Both the position numbers and the translations under genes were made by a program. Below the pieces are notes generated by a model. It was not told where the DNA came from and did not search any database. It worked only from the letters and a program-made list of their open reading frames with translations. Positions 1 through 8,520 of a stretch of 64,000 bases of DNA are shown piece after piece. Origin of the DNA: Acinetobacter proteolyticus (GTDB lineage: Bacteria > Pseudomonadota > Gammaproteobacteria > Pseudomonadales > Moraxellaceae); NCBI RefSeq assembly GCF_000367945.1, contig NZ_KB849179.1, positions 1,741,134-1,805,133 on the forward strand, written 5' to 3'. Each line of letters starts with the position of its first letter. Position 1 is the stretch's first letter.

Positions 1-1
1 C

Positions 2-412
2 TATCGTTTTTTTGAAATCTTGGAACAACTGCGCAGTCGTGGCAAAGAGCGTCTTGCATCGCTTGAGGTTTTCCACTACTGTCTGTTGCTCGGTTTTCAA
101 GGTAAATATCGTCTGGAATCGGTAGAAAGCTTAAATCACCTCGTGGCTCGTGTCGGAGATGAAATTGATTATCTCAAAGGGAAAAAAGCAGCATTTTCTC
201 CTTTTGCCGCAATTCCTGACCACATCAAACACATCATTCATCACGAATTACCTTTTTTCTGGATTCTGATTTTCTTGCTCATGTTTGCTGCGCTCACTTT
301 TGCAGGCTTAAAGTTCATGCTCTCCAAACAAAATCAGGGTGCTTTAGCCCCTTATCAGAATGTGATTTCAGCACCTGCCGAAGAAGCACATATCACCATC
401 CATTTGCCTTAG
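2..412 (+). CDS. tssL: TssL/DotU-family type VI secretion protein, C-terminal part (5' end outside window)
   Basis: The reading frame is open from base 2, so the gene begins upstream of the window. The visible part starts YRFFEILEQL and continues through a DotU-like helical region with the LLLGFQGKYR stretch typical of TssL/DotU/IcmH. A single transmembrane helix follows (FFWILIFLLMFAALTFAGL) and then a short tail. In the family, TssL anchors the TssJLM membrane complex in the inner membrane, with this helix near the C-terminus. The tail here is short and has no OmpA-like peptidoglycan-binding domain. It lies 10 bases from the next gene on the same strand, and tagX follows, which supports a T6SS operon end. 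Identification rests on the DotU-like pattern and the context. Confidence 0.82.
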   Translation, partial: YRFFEILEQLRSRGKERLASLEVFHYCLLLGFQGKYRLESVESLNHLVARVGDEIDYLKGKKAAFSPFAAIPDHIKHIIHHELPFFWILIFLLMFAALTFAGLKFMLSKQNQGALAPYQNVISAPAEEAHITIHLP

Positions 413-422
413 TTGATAACGT

Positions 423-1031
423 ATGACTCAGGAAAGAACAACTTCTTTACGCATATTACAGACCAATAAGAAAAAAACCTTATCTCCTGTAATTTATTTA
501 CTGATCGGATTTCTTTCAGGAATAATCTTTGCTGCACTGTTTTTTTTCATCTTTGCAAATGACTCCAGCAATCTAGCGCCTACTGTGCCACAAACGCTTG
601 AAGAAACTGAGACGGTTCAAACAGCCAATAAAGCAACAACTCAAAGCAATGATGTGGAAGTCACTAATCCAAATCATCATGAAACAAGTGAATCCGTGGA
701 AGACAATAATTTTGCTCAGCCTGGGAGCAATGATTTAAACAAATTTTTCCAACGGACACCACCACCTGCTGCACCCGCTCCAACCGGACAGCATGTTTCT
801 CCATTTGCAAACGAACCAAATGCGAAACCAGCAACAGCAACACCAGCAAAAGTGCCACATAGCAAAAATGAAATCACTGCTCCGGCAACGAATAAAGTAG
901 TCGCTAAACCTGCTCCTCCTGCGACCAAGGCTGCACCAGCGAAAGCAGCAGAAGTTGAAGCGGAAGCACCCGAAGCAACTGTACAAATTAAAGTGACACA
1001 AAAGCCTTTTGCTGTGAATGAACTCAAGTAA
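423..1031 (+). CDS. Membrane-anchored Ala/Pro-rich T6SS-associated protein of unknown function
   Basis: A 202-residue protein with a short basic cytoplasmic N-terminus and one transmembrane helix at about residues 23-45 (VIYLLIGFLSGIIFAALFFFIF). A long low-complexity tail rich in Ala, Pro, Thr and Lys follows, presumably periplasmic. I recognise no catalytic motif and no complete SPOR or OmpA-like domain. It sits between tssL and tagX with gaps of 10 and 3 bases, so it is almost certainly co-transcribed. Acinetobacter T6SS loci carry several accessory tag/asa genes; this may be one of them, but I cannot name it safely. The tail composition suggests a flexible linker spanning the periplasm towards the cell wall (inference). 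Confidence 0.7.
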   Translation: MTQERTTSLRILQTNKKKTLSPVIYLLIGFLSGIIFAALFFFIFANDSSNLAPTVPQTLEETETVQTANKATTQSNDVEVTNPNHHETSESVEDNNFAQPGSNDLNKFFQRTPPPAAPAPTGQHVSPFANEPNAKPATATPAKVPHSKNEITAPATNKVVAKPAPPATKAAPAKAAEVEAEAPEATVQIKVTQKPFAVNELK

Positions 1032-1034
1032 ACA

Positions 1035-2003
1035 ATGATTTTTATCATCTTCTTCTGCTTTGTCGCTGTCGCAATCGGATTAACCCTGCTCATGTCATAT
1101 GAGCTGCGTTATAAATGCAAGCAGTTGTTGCAATCATTGCTTCCAAGTGGAAAAAAGAAAATCGCCAATGCAATGCAGTTCGCAGAGAATATGCATCAAG
1201 CAGCCTCGCCAGAAAAATTACAATCGCATTGGCACTTACAACAATGGTGGATTTTAATCGCAGGTTTCTTTTTATTTGCCAGTATCCTTATTTTTGCGTT
1301 TACTCGCCCGATCAATTCCACACGTATTGAAGCTGAATATTTAAAAGAAACTGATCCACAAATTTATACGCTACTCAATGGTGAAATGCTGAGTCCACCA
1401 CCTGAAGTCGATGCCAACTTGATTGAAGATGCTATTGTCGAAGCGACTCGTCTTGAACAAGCCTATCAAGCCCAACATCCGACAGATCCAAGTATTAATG
1501 CATCGCAAATTGAGATTCCAATGAGTCATTCTCATGGTAGTTTTGATGTATCCATGGTTGATCGAAAATGGGACAAAATTAATCCTCGCTATAAGCAACG
1601 TCTACTGATGGTCTTCAAAATCATGAAAGAACAACATGGTTATGAGCTGGTCTTACTTGAAGGTTACCGTAGTCCAAGCCGCCAAAATATGCTTGCAGGG
1701 AATCCAAATACAACCCGCGCCAAGGGCTATCAAAGCTATCACCAATTCGGTTTAGCTGCCGATGTTGCATTTAAACGTAACGGCAAAGTGGTCATCTCAG
1801 AACGCGACCCTTGGGCAATGCGTGGTTATCAGCTCTATGGGCAAGTGGCTGAATCCGTTGGTCTAACTTGGGGCGGTCGTTGGAAATCTATTCAAGATTA
1901 TGGCCATACTGAATACCGTATGCCGGGTCTAAGAAAAACTAAGGAAATGGCGGAACAACTTACTGCTGAAGGGCAATTAACTGCAAGAACAGACGAATCT
2001 TAA
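1035..2003 (+). CDS. tagX: TagX-type T6SS peptidoglycan endopeptidase (VanY-like)
   Basis: A 322-residue protein with two N-terminal hydrophobic helices (about residues 1-20 and 72-90) and a C-terminal VanY/D,D-carboxypeptidase-fold domain. The zinc site is visible: H236 and D243 in YHQFGLAAD (H-x6-D) and H291 in YGHTEY. In Acinetobacter, TagX is a zinc-dependent peptidoglycan hydrolase (reported as an L,D-endopeptidase) needed for T6SS activity; it is thought to open the cell wall for assembly of the apparatus. It is the last gene of the local T6SS run, starting 3 bases after the preceding stop. A strong terminator follows. The double-helix N-terminus suggests an inner-membrane anchor with the enzyme in the periplasm. 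Confidence 0.88.
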   Translation: MIFIIFFCFVAVAIGLTLLMSYELRYKCKQLLQSLLPSGKKKIANAMQFAENMHQAASPEKLQSHWHLQQWWILIAGFFLFASILIFAFTRPINSTRIEAEYLKETDPQIYTLLNGEMLSPPPEVDANLIEDAIVEATRLEQAYQAQHPTDPSINASQIEIPMSHSHGSFDVSMVDRKWDKINPRYKQRLLMVFKIMKEQHGYELVLLEGYRSPSRQNMLAGNPNTTRAKGYQSYHQFGLAADVAFKRNGKVVISERDPWAMRGYQLYGQVAESVGLTWGGRWKSIQDYGHTEYRMPGLRKTKEMAEQLTAEGQLTARTDES

Positions 2004-2028
2004 ATATAGCTAAAATGTAGTTAAACCG

Positions 2029-2065
2029 AATAAACCCTATCTATATCAAATAGGGTTTATTTTAA
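2029..2065. terminator. Terminator after tagX
   Basis: A 12-bp perfect inverted repeat (AATAAACCCTAT / ATAGGGTTTATT, loop of 9) ends in a run of T on the + strand. It ends 21 bases short of the 3' end of the convergent PAP2 gene, so it may serve both directions. Confidence 0.8.
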
Positions 2066-2085
2066 CTATAGTTAAATTAAAAACC

Positions 2086-2661
2086 TTAATCGACAACAGA
2101 TATTGGGACAGTTTTTTTAGCTTTAAATATAAATTCTTTAAATATGACAGTCATTCCTAATACAAGTATAAAAGCAATGACAAATGATCCCAGTACATCA
2201 AAAGGAAAATGAACACCAATATAAATCCTTGACCAACCTACAATTAAAGCCAATAACAATGCTGCACTGCCTATTTTTCGATAGCCTGAAAGTAAATATG
2301 AAAAAGCGATGGTTGCCACAGTCAAAGTATGCTGACTTGGAAATGAAGAAGATGAACCATGCCCCGTCAGGATATGTCCAATACCCAGATCAAATGGTCT
2401 TGGGTGATAATAGACCGCATGAATGAACTGTGTCACTAATAATGAAGCAACGATAGTGATAAGCATTTTGATAAACTGCACTCGATATTTTTTATCCTTA
2501 AAAAACAATGAGGCAATTAAAAATACAAATAATACTGCAATTAAGTTATGTGAGGCGAATAAGGCAGCTTTATCTAAAATCGGGTTTTGCGTTGCCGCTG
2601 AGTTAATCCAATTAAACAAACTAACATCTATAGTTTCAATTGACATCGCCAATCGTTCCAT
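2086..2661 (-). CDS. PAP2-family membrane phosphatase
   Basis: A 191-residue (186 from the second start) multi-pass membrane protein with the three PAP2 acid-phosphatase motifs: an RP in YYHPRPFD, PSQH (PSQHTLTV), and SRIYIGVHFPFDV. The family dephosphorylates lipid phosphates. A BcrC-like undecaprenyl-pyrophosphate phosphatase is the usual role for proteins of this size, but lipid A or phosphatidylglycerol-phosphate substrates are possible. The frame opens with MERLAMSIETID. The second ATG (2646) has a GGAACG element about 10 bases upstream and is the likelier start. It is convergent with the T6SS genes and divergent from the next membrane protein. Confidence 0.85.
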   Translation of the reverse strand: MERLAMSIETIDVSLFNWINSAATQNPILDKAALFASHNLIAVLFVFLIASLFFKDKKYRVQFIKMLITIVASLLVTQFIHAVYYHPRPFDLGIGHILTGHGSSSSFPSQHTLTVATIAFSYLLSGYRKIGSAALLLALIVGWSRIYIGVHFPFDVLGSFVIAFILVLGMTVIFKEFIFKAKKTVPISVVD

Positions 2662-2805
2662 GATTATTTAACGATGAGAATATAAAAACATCAGCTTAAA
2701 ATAAAATTAAAGCTTCTAAAAAACTAAACAAAAGTACAATTTAAATTTAAGTCGCTATTAATAAAAAAACTCTAAATTTGATCTACCCTCAAATTGGAGT
2801 GAATT

Positions 2806-3570
2806 ATGGATAACAAAAATAAGCTGCCCGAAGTATTAAGCAAAGTACCCGAAGTGACCTTGCTATTCTGGATTATAAAAATTGCTGCCACAACACTCGG
2901 TGAAACCGCTGGTGATGCTTTATCAATGTCACTCAATCTGGGCTATATCTTAAGTACATGTATTTTTTCTATTATTTTTATTGGCTTTGTTTCACTGCAA
3001 ATGAAAGCCAAAGAATACAAACCCTTTTTATATTGGGCAACCATTATCTCAACCACAACACTGGGAACCACCATTGCTGATTATGTCGATCGCTCTCTAG
3101 GTATAGGTTATCTCGGGGGGAGTATTATTTTACTCACCCTACTGCTTAGCTCGCTTGTGATCTGGTATTGGAGCTGTGGCGATATTGCAGTGAACAGTGT
3201 CCAGTCTGCAAAGACTGAAGCCTTTTACTGGATCACCATTATGTTCTCTCAAACCCTAGGAACAGCGCTTGGTGATTGGACAGCAGATACCCAAGGTTTA
3301 GGTTATACAGGAGCAGCTCTGATCTTTGGAAGTCTACTGCTTATTCTGATTGCCCTTTACTATTGGACCAAGATCTCCAGAACATTTTTATTCTGGTCAG
3401 CTTTTGTTTTAACCAGACCACTCGGTGCTGTGCTAGGTGACTTTTTAGATAAACCACTTGATCACGGTGGGCTAGATTTAAGCCGATTCGGTGCTTCTTT
3501 TGTGCTATTGGCTTTTATCCTTGTTTGCTTAGTGTTTTTTAAATCCAAACCTGCCTCAACCGCACATTAA
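2806..3570 (+). CDS. Multi-pass membrane protein with four internal repeats (COG4705-like)
   Basis: A 254-residue integral membrane protein with about eight hydrophobic segments. Four repeat units are visible, each carrying a (T/P)LG-x2-x-(G/A)D core: TTLGETAGDALS, TTLGTTIADYVDRSLGIGY, QTLGTALGDWTADTQGLGY and RPLGAVLGDFLDKPLDHGG. Each repeat has one conserved acidic residue in or next to a membrane helix. This resembles uncharacterised COG4705 membrane proteins; the function is not established to my knowledge. Conserved intramembrane Asp residues hint at ion transport (inference). A good ribosome-binding site (GGAGTGAATT) precedes the ATG, and a strong terminator follows. Confidence 0.75.
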   Translation: MDNKNKLPEVLSKVPEVTLLFWIIKIAATTLGETAGDALSMSLNLGYILSTCIFSIIFIGFVSLQMKAKEYKPFLYWATIISTTTLGTTIADYVDRSLGIGYLGGSIILLTLLLSSLVIWYWSCGDIAVNSVQSAKTEAFYWITIMFSQTLGTALGDWTADTQGLGYTGAALIFGSLLLILIALYYWTKISRTFLFWSAFVLTRPLGAVLGDFLDKPLDHGGLDLSRFGASFVLLAFILVCLVFFKSKPASTAH

Positions 3571-3608
3571 ATTAAATAGTGAATCAACAAATTTCACAGA
3601 CTTATAAA

Positions 3609-3642
3609 AAAAGGGATAAGAAAATCATATTCTTATCCCTTT
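3609..3642. terminator. Bidirectional terminator between convergent genes
   Basis: AAAGGGATAAGAA and TTCTTATCCCTTT form a 13-bp stem with a 7-base loop and A/T runs on both sides. It separates the four-repeat membrane protein (+) from the peptide synthetase (-). Confidence 0.8.
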
Positions 3643-3666
3643 CCTTTGTTGACCCGTTATCAAAAC

Positions 3667-6600
3667 TTAAACACGCTTCCAAGGTACAGCAGGTGAACCA
3701 ATCCATGCTGATTTTGCAGGAATATTCTCTCCTTTCATCACCAAGGTCAGTGGACCTAATACCGCATAATCAGCCACATTGGCATTGTATAAAATAATAC
3801 TCCGCGAATTCACCACCACATCACTGCCCACATTCACTTGACCAATTTTCATGATGCGATCTTCAAATAGATGGGTTTGTGGCCCAGAGAAGCTATTAAA
3901 CTCAGCACGGTCACCTATTTTCACGCAGTCGAATTCAGTAATATCAGCCGTATCCAGATAGACATCTTTACCAATTTTCACTCCTAATAGGCGTAAAAAG
4001 AATGGCAACATCGGTGTCCCTCTTAAATAATTCAAAAAGTTCGGAATCGCAACAGATTCATAGAGACTGGTAATGCCTTCACTGAGCCAAACGAACATGG
4101 TCCACATGGGTGCTGAACGTGGTTGATAACGTCCAATTAAAACCCATTTCAATATGGTCACGATGACAAAACAGCCGACGCCATATAACAGCCCTGCCAA
4201 GGTTAAAGCCAATAATCCCAAGGCAATACTATGTTCATTAATGACATCGATCACTTCGAGCACAATCATATACCCCACACCAATGGCAAGTGCTGTCGGT
4301 AATACAATACGTAAACCCTCAATCAAGCCTCGCATGAAACGGCGTTTGATACTTGGTTTAAAGGTCAGATGATCTGGATATTGCGCTGCTGCTTCACGTG
4401 CAGGTAACAATAATGGCGGAGAACCGAACCAAGTTTGGCCTGAATACATTTCTCGGTTATCTGGCGTTTTCGATTGCACACCAATCAAAACATTATCTGG
4501 CAATACCGTACCATCCGCGATATAGGCACTATTCCCAACAAAGCTACGATTCCCAATTTGAGTAGATTTCAACGACATCCAGCCGCCTTTAATCTCTTCA
4601 TCACCGAGCATTACCGCATCGGCAATAAAACTTTCTTCTCCTAAGGTCAGCATTTCAGGAATTACACCTGTAGCCGTCGAAATTTCTGTGTTTTTACCTA
4701 CCTTTGCACCCAACATTCGGAACCATGTCGGAGCATATAAGGTTGCAAACAAGCCATGTAAAGTCTGTAAACTGGTTTCTAAAATCTGAGCTGCAAACCA
4801 TTTACGATAATAAGTAGCACCATGTACCGCATAAGTGCCCGTCTCTAAATGCGGCAATGCCACTTTACGGATAGCCGATGAAATTAATGCAGTAATGACG
4901 ATCATCATGGCACTGGCAGGAATCGCAAGGATGAAATAATACAGTGCGGTTTGAATATGGTTATTCGGATCAATATTAAACACATTGACATCTAACCAAT
5001 CGACCAGTAAAAAGCTTGGAAAAATCGGAATAAAGAACAAACACGCAATGATTAAAGCACTGACACTATAGTAGCCATATTCAGCAAATTTACGCACTAA
5101 GGATAATTTTGGACGTGCAGCTAATGATTCAAGCTCATTAATGTGACCTATTTTTTTAGCGGGTGTTCCATCCCAAATTTCACCTGTGGGTACCGTCGAC
5201 CCATATTCAATTGAGGTTAAAGCATTGACATGCGCTTGCGGTTCTAACACGGTATTTTCTTCCAATACTGCATAAGATCCCACATAGCTGTCTTGTTTGA
5301 GTTGGATTGAACCCAATACTAGGTGTCCGTGCTCAACCTTGGCATTTTCCAGATTGACATTGGAACCAATACTGACCCCATCTTCAATCTTTAACAAAGA
5401 TGGCATACGGATATGCACTGAGCTAATGGTGACATCATGCCCAATCTTCGCCCCAAGTGCTTTGAGATATAAATTCAGTAAGGTTGAACCAGAGAGTAGA
5501 TATACAGGTGAAATACTGCTGATCCGATCCGCTAGCCACCAACGAAAATAGGTCATTCCCCATAATGGGTAACGACCTGCGCCAACTCCTAACATCAGTA
5601 AACGTTTTACTGTAATTGAAACTGCAAAACTGGCAATAATCACACTAATATACACCAGCAACGACAACGCGATCGCATAAGGAATACTGTCTCGTGTGCC
5701 GCCTGTGAAATAGTGATAAGTAAAGAATGGTGCCAACCATTGCAGAATATTGATCGAGATCAATACAGGAATCATCACCGCCTGTGCAATCCCACACAGC
5801 CATTTGTAGCTGTGATTGCGCGGATTGTCTTGTCCAATCTGCCGATCAAATAAGGAAGGTTCAGGCTGTTCTAACATTAAAGCTGCAATCGCCCCGACTT
5901 TTCTGGCCTGATATAAACTTTGAATGGTGAGATGACTATATGCTGAATGTTCACGCAGATTTGAGACTAAGACGGCGGCCAAGAGCGAATGACCACCCAA
6001 ATCATCAAAGAAATCTGAGTCTAACTTCATTGGGATATTCGGAAATAAACGACCTAGAATCTCAAATAAAATCTGTTCAGCTTCATTCTGTGGCTGGTCA
6101 GATTCACTACGATCAATTACACTGGTCAATGGGCGAGCCTTCAATGCCTTACGGTCAATTTTCCCAGACAACAACCGTGGTACTTCTTCAATAATTTCAA
6201 AGCGATTTGGCACCATATACGGCGGTAAACGCTGACTAAGCTGGTATCTGAGCTGCTTAACTTCAATCGCTTGTTTTGCCTCCAACTCAGGTGCAATAAA
6301 CGCAATCAGCTGATCAATACCATCTTCAGCTCTTAGAATGACTGCTGCCGTACCAATTCCCCCCAGATCACATAGCGCTGCTTCGATTTCACCGAGTTCG
6401 ACTCGGAAACCCCGAATTTTGATTTGATCATCGGCACGACCTAAACAATGCACCTGACCAAATTCATCAATTTTGGCCAAGTCGCCTGTGCGGTACAAGC
6501 TGATTTCATCCTCATTATTTGCCCAAGGATTCTCAATAAATTTATCTGCAGTCAGATCAGGGCGTCCAAGATAGCCTGGAGCTACACTGGGGCCAAAGAT

Positions 6601-7665
6601 ACACAGTTCCCCTGTTTCACCTTGTGCCAATAATTCTCTTTCTGCATTGATCACCAACATGCCATAATTCGGCAAAGGCTTACCAATGGTCACAGGCTTA
6701 CCCTGTTGTAATAACTCTAAACTGGCAGATACCGTGGTTTCAGTCGGACCATAGGTATTAAACATTTGATGATGGGGTAATGCCCAACGTTCCACCAATG
6801 AATCAGGGCACATTTCCCCACCCAGATTAATGATGCGTAGATTTGGAACATCTTCAGGAAATAAGGCAAGTAAAGTCGGCACAGCATGTAATACAGTTAT
6901 CTGTTGCTGTTTCAATGTTTGACAGAGTCGCTCGGGATCACTGACTAAGGATTTTGGTGCAATCCACAAGCTTGCACCAACGAGATAAGACAACCAGATT
7001 TCTTCAAAGGACATATCAAAAGCAACGGAGAAACCTTGATAGACCTTGTCCTGCTCCTGAATCCCTAAGATACTGTTTTCACTGCGCAGAAAATGACAAA
7101 TATTCTTCTGGGTGATCACAATGCCTTTCGGCTTTCCTGTCGAACCCGAAGTATAAATAATATAGGCAGGCTGTTCAGGTGAGGTTTTGGCTAGTTCCAC
7201 AGTCTCATGCAGCGGTCGCTGCAATTCAGTATTGGTCCATTTGCTCTGTGGGACGTCTTGTAGATGTTCATACCATTCATCACTGGTAATCATCCCCACT
7301 GCCGTCGCATCTTCAAGACAAACGGCGATTCGATCGGCGGGAGTATCCATATCAAATGGTAACCAAGCCGCACCACTTAAACAAATCGCTAATTGTGATT
7401 TTAATAGTTCGATACCACGAGGTAGCCATAAACCAATAATATCGCCCGCTTTGACTCCTTTCAGGGCCAAATGCTTCGCCATTAATAAAGCTTGTTGATA
7501 TAACTCGCCATAGCTCAACGTTCGTTCAGCTTCAATCAGGGCTATTTTTTCAGGAATTTTTTGTGCCGTTTCAATAAAAATATCAGCGAGGACCTCATCT
7601 TGTAAAAATTCTGGGTGGGGCTTACCACGAATAATATTTTTTGCGCTCATCACACATTGATTCAT
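3667..7665 (-). CDS. Pls/PosA-family single-module nonribosomal peptide synthetase with membrane and hexapeptide domains
   Basis: A 1332-residue protein. The N-terminal adenylation domain shows core motifs at about residues 168-182 (YIIYTSGSTGKPKG), 216-222 (FDMSFEE, with the Asp that binds the substrate alpha-amine), 391-395 (YRTGD) and 500-507 (SGKIDRKA). A carrier domain follows with DDLGGHSLL and attachment Ser560. From about residue 630 there are three tandem units of membrane helices, each followed by left-handed beta-helix hexapeptide repeats. This layout matches the Pls/PosA family; the streptomycete member polymerises L-lysine to epsilon-poly-lysine without condensation or thioesterase domains. 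The substrate here cannot be read off safely. The gene stands alone. An AGAG element 8 bases upstream supports the ATG at 7665. Confidence 0.88.
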   Translation of the reverse strand: MNQCVMSAKNIIRGKPHPEFLQDEVLADIFIETAQKIPEKIALIEAERTLSYGELYQQALLMAKHLALKGVKAGDIIGLWLPRGIELLKSQLAICLSGAAWLPFDMDTPADRIAVCLEDATAVGMITSDEWYEHLQDVPQSKWTNTELQRPLHETVELAKTSPEQPAYIIYTSGSTGKPKGIVITQKNICHFLRSENSILGIQEQDKVYQGFSVAFDMSFEEIWLSYLVGASLWIAPKSLVSDPERLCQTLKQQQITVLHAVPTLLALFPEDVPNLRIINLGGEMCPDSLVERWALPHHQMFNTYGPTETTVSASLELLQQGKPVTIGKPLPNYGMLVINAERELLAQGETGELCIFGPSVAPGYLGRPDLTADKFIENPWANNEDEISLYRTGDLAKIDEFGQVHCLGRADDQIKIRGFRVELGEIEAALCDLGGIGTAAVILRAEDGIDQLIAFIAPELEAKQAIEVKQLRYQLSQRLPPYMVPNRFEIIEEVPRLLSGKIDRKALKARPLTSVIDRSESDQPQNEAEQILFEILGRLFPNIPMKLDSDFFDDLGGHSLLAAVLVSNLREHSAYSHLTIQSLYQARKVGAIAALMLEQPEPSLFDRQIGQDNPRNHSYKWLCGIAQAVMIPVLISINILQWLAPFFTYHYFTGGTRDSIPYAIALSLLVYISVIIASFAVSITVKRLLMLGVGAGRYPLWGMTYFRWWLADRISSISPVYLLSGSTLLNLYLKALGAKIGHDVTISSVHIRMPSLLKIEDGVSIGSNVNLENAKVEHGHLVLGSIQLKQDSYVGSYAVLEENTVLEPQAHVNALTSIEYGSTVPTGEIWDGTPAKKIGHINELESLAARPKLSLVRKFAEYGYYSVSALIIACLFFIPIFPSFLLVDWLDVNVFNIDPNNHIQTALYYFILAIPASAMMIVITALISSAIRKVALPHLETGTYAVHGATYYRKWFAAQILETSLQTLHGLFATLYAPTWFRMLGAKVGKNTEISTATGVIPEMLTLGEESFIADAVMLGDEEIKGGWMSLKSTQIGNRSFVGNSAYIADGTVLPDNVLIGVQSKTPDNREMYSGQTWFGSPPLLLPAREAAAQYPDHLTFKPSIKRRFMRGLIEGLRIVLPTALAIGVGYMIVLEVIDVINEHSIALGLLALTLAGLLYGVGCFVIVTILKWVLIGRYQPRSAPMWTMFVWLSEGITSLYESVAIPNFLNYLRGTPMLPFFLRLLGVKIGKDVYLDTADITEFDCVKIGDRAEFNSFSGPQTHLFEDRIMKIGQVNVGSDVVVNSRSIILYNANVADYAVLGPLTLVMKGENIPAKSAWIGSPAVPWKRV

Positions 7666-7800
7666 TTTTATGCTCTCTTTAATGTTTTGATTTAGCCAAA
7701 GACGAAATGAGGTGTTCGTATTGGTTGGTAAATTAAAGAGAGCAACTTAAAACAACATTAAAGTGTGATGTCTGAATAAACAATAAAACCTGAACAGAAC

Positions 7801-7825
7801 AAAAGTGATCAATCTGACCACTTTT
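7801..7825 (-). terminator. Terminator after pqiC
   Basis: Read on the minus strand, AAAAGTGGTCA and TGATCACTTTT form an interrupted stem ending in TTTT, 9 bases past the pqiC stop codon. The rest of the 168-bp space up to the synthetase start shows no other clear signal. Confidence 0.6.
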
Positions 7826-7833
7826 CAGTCAAA

Positions 7834-8520
7834 TTATGAACAAACCACCCCATTGATGTTGATTTGAGTTTTTGTGTCTGATGCCACAATCGACAGTGCA
7901 ATGGCATCAACAACTCGGCTCAATGAAGCACTGGCAGCACTCACAACATTTTGGATTGAATCATTATACTCTTGTATCGGTTGGCTAAAGCTCATCCGAC
8001 ACGCCAACTGCTGATTTTGGTTTGAATTTTGATCCAAAGTGATATTTGGATCATTCCTCTTGATAATCCAAGCCACTGAGACCTCTACATTTTTCTTGGC
8101 AGCATCAGCAGTGACGACATCGAAATGGGAAAAATCGGTTGCAACCCGATAAGACACCTTCCCCCCCGCCATACCACTATTATAACGATCGACCGCACCA
8201 AGTTTTTGCTGCAAACCTGCCGACAGATTGTCTCTTAACTCCGCACCCAACGTTGAGGTCCAGCGTTCGTTCTCTAAAATTCGAGATTTACCTGCTGCAT
8301 CCTGCACCACGATCGGCGCACGATTGATCCGATCGGGTAAACCCACAGGCAGAACCTCAATCACCCGCACCTTCGAGTTTGCCAAAGGCGAGACTTTAGT
8401 TGCCAAAGTATAATAATTCGGCGTAGGTGTACTTGAACATGCCCCCAACAACAAAGCCATGGACAAGAGACTGATTTTCGATGAAACCTTGAATAGCGGT
8501 TTGACTGTACTGCTGATCAT
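7834..8520 (-). CDS. pqiC: PqiC outer-membrane lipoprotein
   Basis: A 228-residue lipoprotein. Its lipobox LLGAC gives Cys28 after a hydrophobic signal segment, and serine-rich residues follow. The body resembles the PqiC/YmbA family (ABC-type transport auxiliary lipoprotein). In Escherichia coli, PqiC sits on the outer membrane inner leaflet and docks the PqiB tunnel. Its start overlaps the pqiB stop (ATGA), which means translational coupling and confirms the start. The gene order A-A-B-C is that of the pqi operon. Confidence 0.87.
   Translation of the reverse strand: MISSTVKPLFKVSSKISLLSMALLLGACSSTPTPNYYTLATKVSPLANSKVRVIEVLPVGLPDRINRAPIVVQDAAGKSRILENERWTSTLGAELRDNLSAGLQQKLGAVDRYNSGMAGGKVSYRVATDFSHFDVVTADAAKKNVEVSVAWIIKRNDPNITLDQNSNQNQQLACRMSFSQPIQEYNDSIQNVVSAASASLSRVVDAIALSIVASDTKTQININGVVCS

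Noticed and set aside
716..1093. 125-codon minus-strand ORF opposite the Ala/Pro-rich protein
   Set aside because: Its Gly/Ala-rich product is the antisense shadow of the repetitive Ala/Pro codons of the gene at 423-1031.
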